Source: Desulfobacteraceae bacterium 4572_89
GTDB lineage: Bacteria > Desulfobacterota > Desulfobacteria > Desulfobacterales > Desulfobacteraceae
NCBI GenBank assembly: GCA_002085465.1
Contig: NBML01000038.1
Span: 1 to 16,980 of the forward strand
Length of the DNA: 16,980 nucleotides
Reading direction: 5' to 3'
The notes beneath the pieces were generated by a model. That model worked only from the letters and a program-made list of their open reading frames with translations, was not told where the DNA came from and did no database searches. Position 1 is the stretch's first letter; each line of letters opens with the position of its first letter. Both the position numbers and the translations under genes were made by a program. This document shows positions 1-6,697 of this stretch, one piece after another.

Positions 1-10
1 GTGAAACTCC

Positions 11-71
11 AAAAAATGTAGGTCTTAATTCGCTGAATAAATAGTGGCTTATAGCACGATCTACATTTTTT
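11..71. repeat. 11-bp perfect inverted repeat upstream of the IS200 remnant
   Basis: AAAAAATGTAG at 11-21 is exactly the reverse complement of CTACATTTTTT at 61-71, with a 39-nt spacer. It lies just upstream of the IS200-like transposase fragment. It could be a left-end secondary structure of that element or a terminator-like hairpin of an older gene; the large loop argues against a classic terminator. Confidence 0.4.
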
Positions 72-80
72 GTAGCAACA

Positions 81-299
81 GTGGGCGACGTTAAAACCAA
101 GCCCCAAGTATCCTTTAGTTTGGATTCCAAAATACCGGAAAAAGGGAATATATGGCCCGCTGAGAAAATATCTCGGTGGAGTTTTTGGACCAGAGGTTAT
201 TATGTTTCAACAGTTGAACGAGATGAAGAGACTGTAAGGAAATACATCCAGAAACAGGACACCGCTGACGGAAAAATAGATCAACCGGAATTGTTTTAG
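81..299 (+). pseudogene. IS200/IS605-type Y1 transposase (TnpA), C-terminal fragment
   Basis: The 72-codon frame (GTG start) ends in a segment typical of IS200-type TnpA: FWTRGYYVSTVERDEETVRK followed by YIQKQ. In this HUH single-strand transposase family the C-terminal helix carries the catalytic tyrosine, probably the Tyr of KYIQKQ. Full-length TnpA is about 130-150 residues, and the N-terminal half with the HUH metal-binding motif is absent here. The first 35 or so residues do not look like the family, so the usable homology starts near residue 34. The hairpin-rich right end begins one base after the stop codon, as expected for this family. I read it as a 5'-truncated inactive remnant; a window-edge rearrangement cannot be excluded. 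Confidence 0.75.
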
Positions 300-373
300 C
301 CACCTTTAGGTGGTTCACGCTTTTATGACCGCTTTGAGCGGTTCACAATACAAGCCTCCGGCTCTGCCGGAGG
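300..373 (+). mobile_element. IS200/IS605 right end with three consecutive hairpins
   Basis: Three perfect stem-loops follow the tnpA stop: CCACC/GGTGG with a 4-nt loop at 300-313, ACCGCT/AGCGGT with a 3-nt loop at 328-342, and CCTCCGGC/GCCGGAGG with a 3-nt loop at 355-373. The first two are each followed by GGTTCAC. IS200/IS605 elements are recognised as single strands through subterminal hairpins, so this is most likely the element's right end, ending near 380. It may also act as a terminator. Confidence 0.6.
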
Positions 374-622
374 TCGTTGAATAGAGATCAAGGCGACCCT
401 CATTGCGCTTTCAGGCGAGCATCGAATTGATTAGCTATTGAAACGATGACTATTTGACACACATCAAAGAGCCGTGCATGTTGACCCGTTAGACTATGAT
501 TACATAGTAAAAAATGAGAATCGTCTTGACCACAATATATAGTAGGTAGGAGACTAAAGTGGATAGCCCCTTCATAAGTAAACTCCAGGTGTCTGTTTTA
601 AATTTTAAAGAGGAGAAAGAAA
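374..622. other. Intergenic stretch upstream of the orphan gene
   Basis: No convincing gene was seen in about 250 nt. TTGACC at 481-486 and CATAGT at 503-508 (16-nt spacer) form a weak sigma-70-like candidate promoter for the gene at 623; this is only a pattern guess. A good ribosome binding site (AGAGGAGAAAG) lies directly before the ATG at 623. Confidence 0.3.
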
Positions 623-1159
623 ATGAAAAATTTTTACAAAATTATTTTAACTTTTTGTTGTACAGTTGTTTTTTTTATCTTGAGCAGTAATTGTTGGGCT
701 TTTGAATTTGATAATGGTTTCGTTATATTGGAGCCACATGAAGAGATAGTTTGTAAGGAAGTAAATTGGGATAAGACGATAAAAAAAATAGTTGAATTTA
801 TTGATAAAAAAGATGGATTTGACATTATTGATGCGCAGATGTGGGAATGTGCAGAAGAGAAGTTGAAATTTTTTCCAGAAAGTTATCGTAAAATCCCTGT
901 TATTAGAGAATATTTTTTTAATGAATGTATAAGAAATGCAGAATATATAGATGAGTACAAACACAGAATTACTGACAACGCCTTTTCTATTACTGACAAC
1001 GCCTTCTTATCAATGTGCCCTTATGGTAGCATAGAATGTTTTCAAATGGTTTCTATTCAGCATCAAATGGCTTTTAGTGAAGGAAAATTTATTATAGGGA
1101 TTAGAAATCCTTACGATGATTTTTTTTCAATTCCAGTAAGTTGTATATTTTTGAAATAA
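623..1159 (+). CDS. Secreted 178-residue protein of unknown function
   Basis: I do not recognise a family. A clear ribosome binding site (AGAGGAG) precedes the ATG. Residues 1-27 form a signal peptide: basic start (MKNFYK), a hydrophobic core, and a plausible signal peptidase I site after the WA pair near residue 26. The predicted mature protein has six cysteines, acidic and lysine-rich segments, and no further membrane segment, suggesting a disulfide-bonded periplasmic or secreted protein. A 7-residue tandem repeat (ITDNAFS/ITDNAFL) lies near residues 116-129. The gene is much more AT-rich than the transporter genes and sits between two transposon remnants, consistent with transfer. No neighbour suggests a role. 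Confidence 0.7.
   Translation: MKNFYKIILTFCCTVVFFILSSNCWAFEFDNGFVILEPHEEIVCKEVNWDKTIKKIVEFIDKKDGFDIIDAQMWECAEEKLKFFPESYRKIPVIREYFFNECIRNAEYIDEYKHRITDNAFSITDNAFLSMCPYGSIECFQMVSIQHQMAFSEGKFIIGIRNPYDDFFSIPVSCIFLK
968..1005 (+). repeat. 21-nt-period tandem repeat inside the orphan gene
   Basis: ATTACTGACAACGCCTT occurs at 968-984 and again at 989-1005, identical over 17 nt, offset by 21 nt. The offset is seven codons, so the duplication keeps the frame. It looks like a recent slip duplication. Confidence 0.8.
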
Positions 1160-1166
1160 ACATTAA

Positions 1167-1288
1167 GCGGGCGCGGAATCCTTCATTTGCCAGTTTACAC
1201 TTCCCAAACTTGGCTCCTTATTTTTCGGTGCTACCTCCACAAAAAGTATAAACTACTTTTGATGAGATCTGAAGGATGCCGCGGGCGC
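1167..1288. repeat. Imperfect 18-bp inverted repeat bounding a 122-bp intergenic block
   Basis: The 18-mer at 1167-1184 (starting GCGGGCGCGG) matches the reverse complement of 1271-1288 at 15 of 18 positions. The 8-mer GCGGGCGC also occurs directly in both arms. The block between the orphan gene and a transposase scrap has no convincing reading frame. It may be a small non-autonomous element or an element end. Confidence 0.35.
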
Positions 1289-1292
1289 ATTC

Positions 1293-1451
1293 CTAAAAAA
1301 TGGACAACGTTATGGAAAAATAATCTGCTGAATTTGCCATTCGTTTCAATAGGTTCCATCGTTCAGCCTTAAAATATGAGCGTAGCAGTAAAATAGCCTC
1401 TGCATTTGCTTTTTTCCAGAATAACCCAGGTCCTTTGATCCCATATTTACC
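1293..1451 (-). pseudogene. 3' scrap of a transposase gene (ISKra4-like C-terminus)
   Basis: On the minus strand the frame entering from the IS4 end reads KYGIKGPGLFWKKANAEAIL, followed by an LRSYFKAERW segment, to a stop at 1293. A W(K)xxNAEAILxLRSxxxxxRW pattern near the carboxyl end resembles ISKra4-type transposases, from memory only. Only about 52 codons remain, and the IS4 end at 1451/1452 cuts the frame. Nothing on the far side of the IS (2704 onward) continues it, so the rest was lost. The family name is tentative. Confidence 0.4.
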
Positions 1452-1476
1452 CAGTAATGTCCGGTTAGGTTTTTGC
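1452..1476. repeat. IS4 element terminal inverted repeat, left
   Basis: Contains the core GTCCGGTTAGG followed by TTTTTGC. It matches the reverse complement of 2679-2703 at 21 of 25 positions. The transposase stop codon (TAA on the minus strand, 1465-1467) lies inside it. Confidence 0.7.
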
Positions 1477-2550
1477 ATATATCCGTTGTTGGTTTTGTTC
1501 TTTGAAAATTTTTGAAATTATCGACACCTCAGATCTGCGAAGTTCATTTTGTATTTGCGAGCGTAGTTCTCTGACTCTTTTTATACTAACCGACTCGCCA
1601 TGATTTGTATGGCAGTGAATGGCAAGCAATGTAGATGTCGTTTCCACCAGGCAAAAAAGTTTTCGATTTTCCATCTAAGCTTATAAACTTCAGCTATCTG
1701 CTCAGCTGTTAAATCCCTGCGATTCGTTGCTATCCAATAATTAACACCATCTACATGGTATCCTACCAGTCGTACTGGCGTTTGAGATTGACTTTTAGTG
1801 CCAGGGATGCCAAGCAGTACTTCAGCAAAAAACGATACTGTCGGGCTTGATTTCATATTCTCGTACAACAGTTTTGGTTGTTGACGCTTTAATCCGAATC
1901 ACAAAATTTTTATTTTGAGCCTGTAGGGAATCGAACAAGGCGTGTGCCTGGTAGCCTCGATCGGCAACTGCGGTTTGTCCAGGTGAAACAATTCTGTCAA
2001 CAAATGGTCTTTCAGCGCCTTTTCCATTAGTGAAAAAAATTTTTGAAGGAATTGCATGGTTCAAATCAAAACCCAGATGAATCTTAGCTTTTTGAGATCC
2101 TTTGCGATAATCAGCCCAGCACATTGAAAGAGTTGCTGTAATCAGTGAACCATCAATAGCAACAAGATCACCAAGTTCAGGATACATATTTGGCAAAATG
2201 CTGGATGCCTGACAACTGAGTTTTTGAAACACAAACTGGAGTTGTTCAAGTCCTCTTGAATTTATGATCTCGGAAAAGCTGCTTTTCTTGATGCCTCCTT
2301 CTGGGGCAATATTATTACGCGCAAAGTCATCCTGCTCAAGAACCTGAAGCAGATGCCGTGCCGAGACATGCTCTTCGAGATGATAAAAAACCAATGTTTT
2401 GAGTTGTTCTTCGAAAGTCATTTTCAATGGTCTATCGCCTTTGGATTCAAGTACAGGCATTCCTGAAAGCAATGCTTTAACTGGTTGAAAAAATTGATTA
2501 AATGAGAATGGTCTGAGTTTTGTTTGATGTGGTTCTATAGATTGTGGCAT
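1465..2550 (-). pseudogene. IS4-family DDE transposase, frameshifted and internally deleted
   Basis: It starts at 2550 (AAGGGG ribosome binding site 8 nt upstream). The first frame has family landmarks: LVAIDGSLI (first Asp) and AVADRGYQ (second Asp). At 1827-1832 a run of six A (T on the coding strand) shifts the frame; five would join DSIV smoothly to FAEVLLGIPG. The next frame carries YKLRWKIENFFAWWK, an exact Y-x2-R-x3-E-x6-K signature with the catalytic Glu. The frame shifts again near 1626-1650: WWKRHL jumps to LLAIHCHTNHGE, and family memory suggests about 25-30 intervening residues are missing, so this looks like a deletion rather than a read error. The C-terminus then runs to 1465. 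The transposase is inactive. Confidence 0.85.
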
Positions 2551-2678
2551 AAGGTTAGCCCCTTGTAATAATTGGGCTATTTTTTTACAAAGGGCTAAAA
2601 ATTTTTTCTGTGGACTTGTCCAGGAAAATTTTCATTTTTTTCCATTTTTTTCACCATTTATTATTGGCTGTAACACAA

Positions 2679-2703
2679 GCAAGAATCTAACCGAACACTA
2701 CTG
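2679..2703. repeat. IS4 element terminal inverted repeat, right
   Basis: Contains GCAAGAATCTAACCGAAC; partner of the repeat at 1452-1476. About 130 nt of AT-rich non-coding sequence separates it from the transposase start at 2550. Confidence 0.7.
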
Positions 2704-2956
2704 CATAAATACAAGTAAATTTTATAAAATTAATATTTGCAAGTAAAATATTTTTATTTTATTAAATATCTTGACATTTAATTTTCTTTATATTAGTTTT
2801 TTCATATATGATATTTAACACTTCTTTTCAGCTCGATCGCAATTCTACTTTATTCGATTACATTTCAACCTATTCTGCCCCCTCCCATGAAAGTGCTATT
2901 GGGTCTGAATGGGTTGTTATTTTAGATCATTTAGCAATCATAAAAGGAGAATCATT
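2704..2956 (+). promoter_or_regulatory. AT-rich leader region of the peptide transporter operon
   Basis: No gene was seen in these 253 nt. The region is very AT-rich, especially 2704-2820, and TTGACA at 2771-2776 is a perfect -35 hexamer, but no good -10 box lies 16-18 nt downstream (TATTAG at 2791 is too close). The promoter of the operon probably lies here because the first gene starts at 2957, but its exact position is not resolved. AAAGGAG ends about 7 nt before the ATG at 2957. Confidence 0.35.
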
Positions 2957-4534
2957 ATGAGAAAACGCTTTAAGACCATTCGATTTTTTTGTTTTCTAAT
3001 TTTAACCCTTGGGATGATATGCTCTCCGCTATATGCTGGCGAGAAAGTCCTTAAAATTTCCATGGACGCGGTTGATGCTGGTCAGTCCAGTTTTAATCCG
3101 TTTACAACCAGCACAACCAACAATGTGTATTACGTGGTGTATGATAGATTGGTGGAAATGGGGGCGGACGGGATTATTTATCCCCATTTGCTATCTTCAT
3201 GGGATGTGTCAGAGGATGGGTTGACCATTACTTTTACGCTAAAAGAAGGGGTGAAATTTCACGATGGCTCTGACTTAAACGCAGATGTGCTCAAATGGTT
3301 TCTGGAGAATCTGGGTAAAGGCCAGTCCAAGTATATGGTAGCCGCAGTTGAGTCCATTGATATCAAAGATAATTTAACCGTTATCTTAAATCTAAGCCGG
3401 CCTGATCCCAATATTTTATATAATTTCACCTCCTCTTTTACAGGAATTCCCAGTAAACAGGCCGTAGAAAAATACAAAGATGAGTATGGCCGAAAATATG
3501 TGGTGGGAACCGGCCCCTTTGAATTTGTTTCCTGGAAAACCGGTGATGAAATAGTTTTAAAGAAAAACCCGGAGTATCAATGGGGGTGCCCGCTTTCCGA
3601 CAACCAGGGGCCTGCAAAAATTGATAAATTAATCTTTAAGGAGATCCTTGAAGATTCCACCCGTTTTCTTGAGTTCAAAACCGGCGGCATTGATATTCTG
3701 GAAAAAGCACCCACGCTTTTTTTAGCTAAGCTCAAAAAGGATCCCAAGGCAAAAATCATCACCATGGCAAGTAATACCAATTTTCATATGGTCATGAACA
3801 CCAAGCGTGAATTTTTAAGCGATGTGAATATCAGAAAGGCCATTGCCCTTGCCGTTAATCAGGAGAACATTTTAAAAGCGGTTTTCCAGGGATCTGGTGC
3901 CCCTGCCTATACTTACTTGATCGATCGGCTGCCTGCCCGGAATGTGGATAAAAAATATGAAATCCATTTTGACCTGAAGACCGCCCAGGAGATCCTGGCA
4001 AAAGAGGGATGGACAGCTGGAGATGACGGCATTTTAGCAAAAGAGGGTAAAAAACTTTCCCTTGCACTATGGTGCAAAAGTGATTCTGATGAACGCAAAA
4101 TTGCTGAAATTATCCAGGACCAGCTGTCAAAACTGGGAGTGGAAATCCGAATCGAACAATTTGACCCAAGTTCAATCAAGGCGGAATTCAAAAAAGGAAA
4201 CCATGATCTGGTGGTTCGATCCTATGGCTGGGATAATGCCGATATCCTGGAATGGTTTTTCAATTCCACCCGGCCGGGATATCCAACCGTGTCCATGTGG
4301 CATGACAATGAGTCTGATTATTTGATGCAAAAGGCCATGACACGATCCAAAACCTCTGAGGAACGCATCGAAAATTTCAAAGAATATCATGAATACCTGT
4401 TGTCTCAGTATCTTTGGGCACCACTGATTAATACAGCCAACAACCATGCCATAAGCAAACGCGTGACCATGTCGTCGCCACCAAGGTTTAAAATTTTAAT
4501 CGGCCCCCCAATTTTGGATATGACCGTAAAGTAA
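2957..4534 (+). CDS. Peptide ABC transporter, periplasmic substrate-binding protein (SBP family 5)
   Basis: Captures a peptide-like or similar ligand in the periplasm for the permease pair encoded downstream. I chose the ATG at 2957 because AAAAGGAG sits just upstream and the protein then begins with a signal peptide (MRKRFKTIRF, hydrophobic stretch, cleavage likely after LYA at residue 27); the in-frame ATG at 2909 would add 16 residues lacking these traits. No lipobox cysteine is evident, so the protein is probably soluble, as in Gram-negative bacteria. The 525-residue length is typical. Family landmarks include YDRLVEMGADG, LLSSWDVSEDGLTITFTLKE with VKFHDGS, GTGPFEFVSWKTGDEIVLKK and NIRKAIALAVNQENI. 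Ligand is not readable from sequence; the adjacent deacylase suggests N-acyl-D-amino acids or D-residue peptides. Confidence 0.93.
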   Translation: MRKRFKTIRFFCFLILTLGMICSPLYAGEKVLKISMDAVDAGQSSFNPFTTSTTNNVYYVVYDRLVEMGADGIIYPHLLSSWDVSEDGLTITFTLKEGVKFHDGSDLNADVLKWFLENLGKGQSKYMVAAVESIDIKDNLTVILNLSRPDPNILYNFTSSFTGIPSKQAVEKYKDEYGRKYVVGTGPFEFVSWKTGDEIVLKKNPEYQWGCPLSDNQGPAKIDKLIFKEILEDSTRFLEFKTGGIDILEKAPTLFLAKLKKDPKAKIITMASNTNFHMVMNTKREFLSDVNIRKAIALAVNQENILKAVFQGSGAPAYTYLIDRLPARNVDKKYEIHFDLKTAQEILAKEGWTAGDDGILAKEGKKLSLALWCKSDSDERKIAEIIQDQLSKLGVEIRIEQFDPSSIKAEFKKGNHDLVVRSYGWDNADILEWFFNSTRPGYPTVSMWHDNESDYLMQKAMTRSKTSEERIENFKEYHEYLLSQYLWAPLINTANNHAISKRVTMSSPPRFKILIGPPILDMTVK

Positions 4535-4544
4535 CCACCAAACA

Positions 4545-4594
4545 GGGAGGGAGGCCCTTGGCCCTTCCTCCCTTATTGAGAATACGTTTTTTTT
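4545..4594 (+). terminator. Hairpin plus delayed T-run after the binding-protein gene
   Basis: GGGAGGGAGG at 4545-4554 pairs with CCTTCCTCCC at 4563-4572 (9 Watson-Crick pairs plus one G-T). A run of eight T follows at 4587-4594, 14 nt past the stem. It starts 10 nt after the stop codon. This may be a leaky terminator that lets the binding protein be made in excess over the membrane parts, a common arrangement. Confidence 0.6.
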
Positions 4595-4610
4595 ACACCT
4601 AAACGTTGTA

Positions 4611-4706
4611 AGCGCTATTTAGCCGGATATGTAAGACGTCGAGCATGCCGCTGTAGATGTCTACCGCAAATGCCCGACAACGCAGCAGATCCGGTCAAAT
4701 AACGCT
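4611..4706. repeat. 96-bp long imperfect palindrome (element A)
   Basis: The outer arms 4611-4628 and 4689-4706 match at 15 of 18 as inverted repeats. Exactly at the shared centre (4658/4659) lies a 12-bp palindrome, GTAGATGTCTAC (4653-4664). An inner pair GTCGAGCAT/ATGCCCGAC also nearly matches. The right side contains CAACGCAGCAG, also found in the palindrome at 16679-16815, so both may belong to one dispersed intergenic repeat family. Confidence 0.6.
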
Positions 4707-4722
4707 CCCGGAGGGTTCATGC

Positions 4723-4820
4723 ATTTTGAGTTTTGATTCATCAAATTTCGGTGAATTGCAACCAAAGAGAAATTAATCATAACCATTTTAAATAATATAA
4801 CATTATTCAAAACTCAAAAT
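4723..4820. repeat. 13-bp perfect inverted repeat bounding a 98-bp AT-rich segment
   Basis: ATTTTGAGTTTTG at 4723-4735 is the exact reverse complement of CAAAACTCAAAAT at 4808-4820. The 72-nt interior is AT-rich and non-coding. It lies immediately after element A and before the permease gene; it may be a miniature element or a leader structure. Confidence 0.5.
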
Positions 4821-4877
4821 TATGAATACAACTTTTAGGTTACATTCTGTTTGTACAGGATGAATTAAGGAAGACCT

Positions 4878-5804
4878 ATGTGGATTTATATTTTACGACG
4901 AACATTATTGTTAATTCCGATATTTTTTATTATTTCCGTGGTGGTTTTTTCCCTGATCCATCTTGTGCCTGGAGATCCTATCGACTCCTTGCTCATCCCC
5001 GGATCAACCGCTCAAGACAGGGTGGAATTAACCAAGGCCTATGGACTGGACAAACCGCTTCCGGTCCAGTACTGGGTCTGGCTCCAAAAATTTGTTACCG
5101 GAGACATGGGGCAGTCCATCATTGAAAAGCAGCCTGTAAAGGATATGATTCTCTACAATATGCCCTTTACGATTCGATTGGGGCTGGCATCTCTTTTTGT
5201 TTCCTTTTTTTTGGGAATTTCACTGGGGATTATCTCCTCTGCGGCAAAGAATACCTTTATTGACTATATTTCCATGATTATTGCTCTGCTCGGTGTGACA
5301 GTTCCGACTTTCTGGCTGGGCCTGATCCTCATGCTTGTTTTTTCCGTAATGCTGGGGTGGTTCCCGGTTTCCGGTTCCGGCAGTTTGAGAACCCTTTTCC
5401 TGCCAGCGATCACCGTTGGCATGGGGGGCGCAGGCCTTGTTGCACGGATTACCCGTGTCAGTATGCTGGAAATGTACAACAAAGAGTTTGTGCTCTTATT
5501 ATATGCAAAAGGGCTAAGCCGGTCCGCCATTGTGATCAAGCATATTTTTAGAAATGCCCTGATGCCGGTAATCACTATCTTTGGTTTAAGACTGGGTTGG
5601 ATTTTGGGAGGTGCGGTAACCATTGAGATTGTTTTCAGCCGTCCTGGAATAGGAAGCATGCTGTTGTCTGCCTTATATCGGCGGGATTATCCAGTGGTAC
5701 AGGCATCGCTTATTTTTCTGACCATGGCGGTCATTATAGGCGCCTTTATTGCGGATTTGATGTATGCATATGCAGATCCCAGGGTCAGGGATGTCTATAA
5801 ATAA
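4878..5804 (+). CDS. Peptide ABC transporter permease, OppB/DppB type
   Basis: One of the two membrane subunits forming the substrate channel. Start ATG follows AAGGAAG. The 308-residue length is standard. A first membrane helix (about 9-30) leads into HLVPGDPID, then a periplasmic segment with YGLDKPLPVQYWVWL and GDMGQSI (about 50-80), and five more hydrophobic segments from about residue 100 on. The cytoplasmic EAA loop that docks on the ATPases is at about 203-231 (EFVLLLYAKGLSRSAIVIKH). VFSRPGIGSML near 252-262 is another family landmark. The 343-nt gap before it contains a terminator-like hairpin and two inverted-repeat structures, so this gene could be expressed by readthrough or from its own promoter; I cannot place one. 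Confidence 0.93.
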   Translation: MWIYILRRTLLLIPIFFIISVVVFSLIHLVPGDPIDSLLIPGSTAQDRVELTKAYGLDKPLPVQYWVWLQKFVTGDMGQSIIEKQPVKDMILYNMPFTIRLGLASLFVSFFLGISLGIISSAAKNTFIDYISMIIALLGVTVPTFWLGLILMLVFSVMLGWFPVSGSGSLRTLFLPAITVGMGGAGLVARITRVSMLEMYNKEFVLLLYAKGLSRSAIVIKHIFRNALMPVITIFGLRLGWILGGAVTIEIVFSRPGIGSMLLSALYRRDYPVVQASLIFLTMAVIIGAFIADLMYAYADPRVRDVYK

Positions 5805-5824
5805 AAGGGTTTGGAGAATCGCAT

Positions 5825-6697
5825 ATGTTAGAAAACAATGTCAGAGAACACAAGCCGCCCTGGGTGGTCATCCTAAAAAAACTGTCAAAAAACAAACTGG
5901 GCCTTATCGGAACTGCGCTAATTATGTTCCTGATTATTATTGCCATTTCTGCCCCGCTTCTGGAACCCTATTCGTACAGGGAACAAAACATTGAGATAAT
6001 GAACGAACCCCCCTCTTTAACACATTTCCTTGGAACCGATGATTTCGGCCGGGATGTGTTAAGCCGGATCATCAGGGGGGCACGGATTTCCTTTGTGGTC
6101 GGAGTCCTGTCTGTTGCTATATCAGTCATTATCGGAGTCATCGTCGGTGCCATTGCGGGATTCTATGGAGGGGTCATTGACCTTGTCCTAACCACCATTG
6201 CCGATTTGACCTGGTCAATGCCGGCGATTTTAATCGCGCTTCTGCTGGTGGCCATCATAGGAACGGGTCTGGAAAGCGTTGTTGTGGCCATTGGACTCTC
6301 CTACTGGGCGCAATACGCCCGCTTGATCCGGGGACAGATCCTCTCATTGAAAAGTGCCGTGTTTGTCGAGGCCACAAAATCCCTGGGTGCCAGTGACATG
6401 GCCATCCTTTTCAAACATTTGATTCCCAACAGCATCGGGCCGGTTATTGTGGCAGCCACCATTGGAATTGGAAATGCCATTGTCCTGGAAGCCACCCTGG
6501 GATTTTTAGGGATGGGTGCCCAACCGCCCACACCCAGCTGGGGAGCTATGATGAGCAACGGCACGGCCTATCTGTTTATTTCTCCCTGGGTCATCTTATT
6601 CCCGGGGCTTGCCATGATGCTTACGGTACTTGGATTTAATTTATTCGGTGATGCCCTGATTGACCTTTTGGATGTTAAGAACAAGGAGTCCAATTAA
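5825..6697 (+). CDS. Peptide ABC transporter permease, OppC/DppC type
   Basis: Second membrane subunit of the transporter. The ATG at 5825 follows TTGGAG, 20 nt after the previous stop. The 290-residue protein has a cytoplasmic N-terminus with KLSKNKLGLIGTALIMF leading into helix 1 (about 25-46), then the OppC signature HFLGTDDFGRDVLSRIIRGA (about 67-86), and several further helices. The EAA loop is at about 181-207 (VEATKSLGASDMAILFKHLI). GFLGMGAQPPTPSWGAMMSN is also characteristic. Its TAA shares one base with the ATG of the next gene (TAATG at 6695-6699), indicating translational coupling with the ATPase. Confidence 0.93.
   Translation: MLENNVREHKPPWVVILKKLSKNKLGLIGTALIMFLIIIAISAPLLEPYSYREQNIEIMNEPPSLTHFLGTDDFGRDVLSRIIRGARISFVVGVLSVAISVIIGVIVGAIAGFYGGVIDLVLTTIADLTWSMPAILIALLLVAIIGTGLESVVVAIGLSYWAQYARLIRGQILSLKSAVFVEATKSLGASDMAILFKHLIPNSIGPVIVAATIGIGNAIVLEATLGFLGMGAQPPTPSWGAMMSNGTAYLFISPWVILFPGLAMMLTVLGFNLFGDALIDLLDVKNKESN

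Larger units (their letters stand above)
1451..2703 (-). mobile_element. Decayed IS4-family insertion sequence, about 1.25 kb
   Basis: The element is bounded by 25-bp inverted repeats (1452-1476 and 2679-2703, 21 of 25 matching) and contains one transposase gene on the minus strand with two frame disruptions. The flanking 9-mers CATATTTAC (1442-1450) and CATAAATAC (2704-2712) match at 7 of 9 positions and may be a degraded target duplication. The distance between the repeats fits a typical single-gene IS4 element. Confidence 0.75.

Noticed and set aside
300..373. Three hairpins as a CRISPR array
   Set aside because: The stems differ in sequence and spacing and there are no repeated units with spacers; position after tnpA fits an IS right end.
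2704..2830. AT-rich stretch as a replication origin
   Set aside because: No DnaA-box cluster, iterons or replication gene nearby; better explained as operon leader and IS flank.
2909..2956. Upstream start for the peptide-binding protein at 2909
   Set aside because: It lacks a ribosome binding site and would place 16 non-signal residues before a standard signal peptide; ATG 2957 has AAAAGGAG directly upstream.
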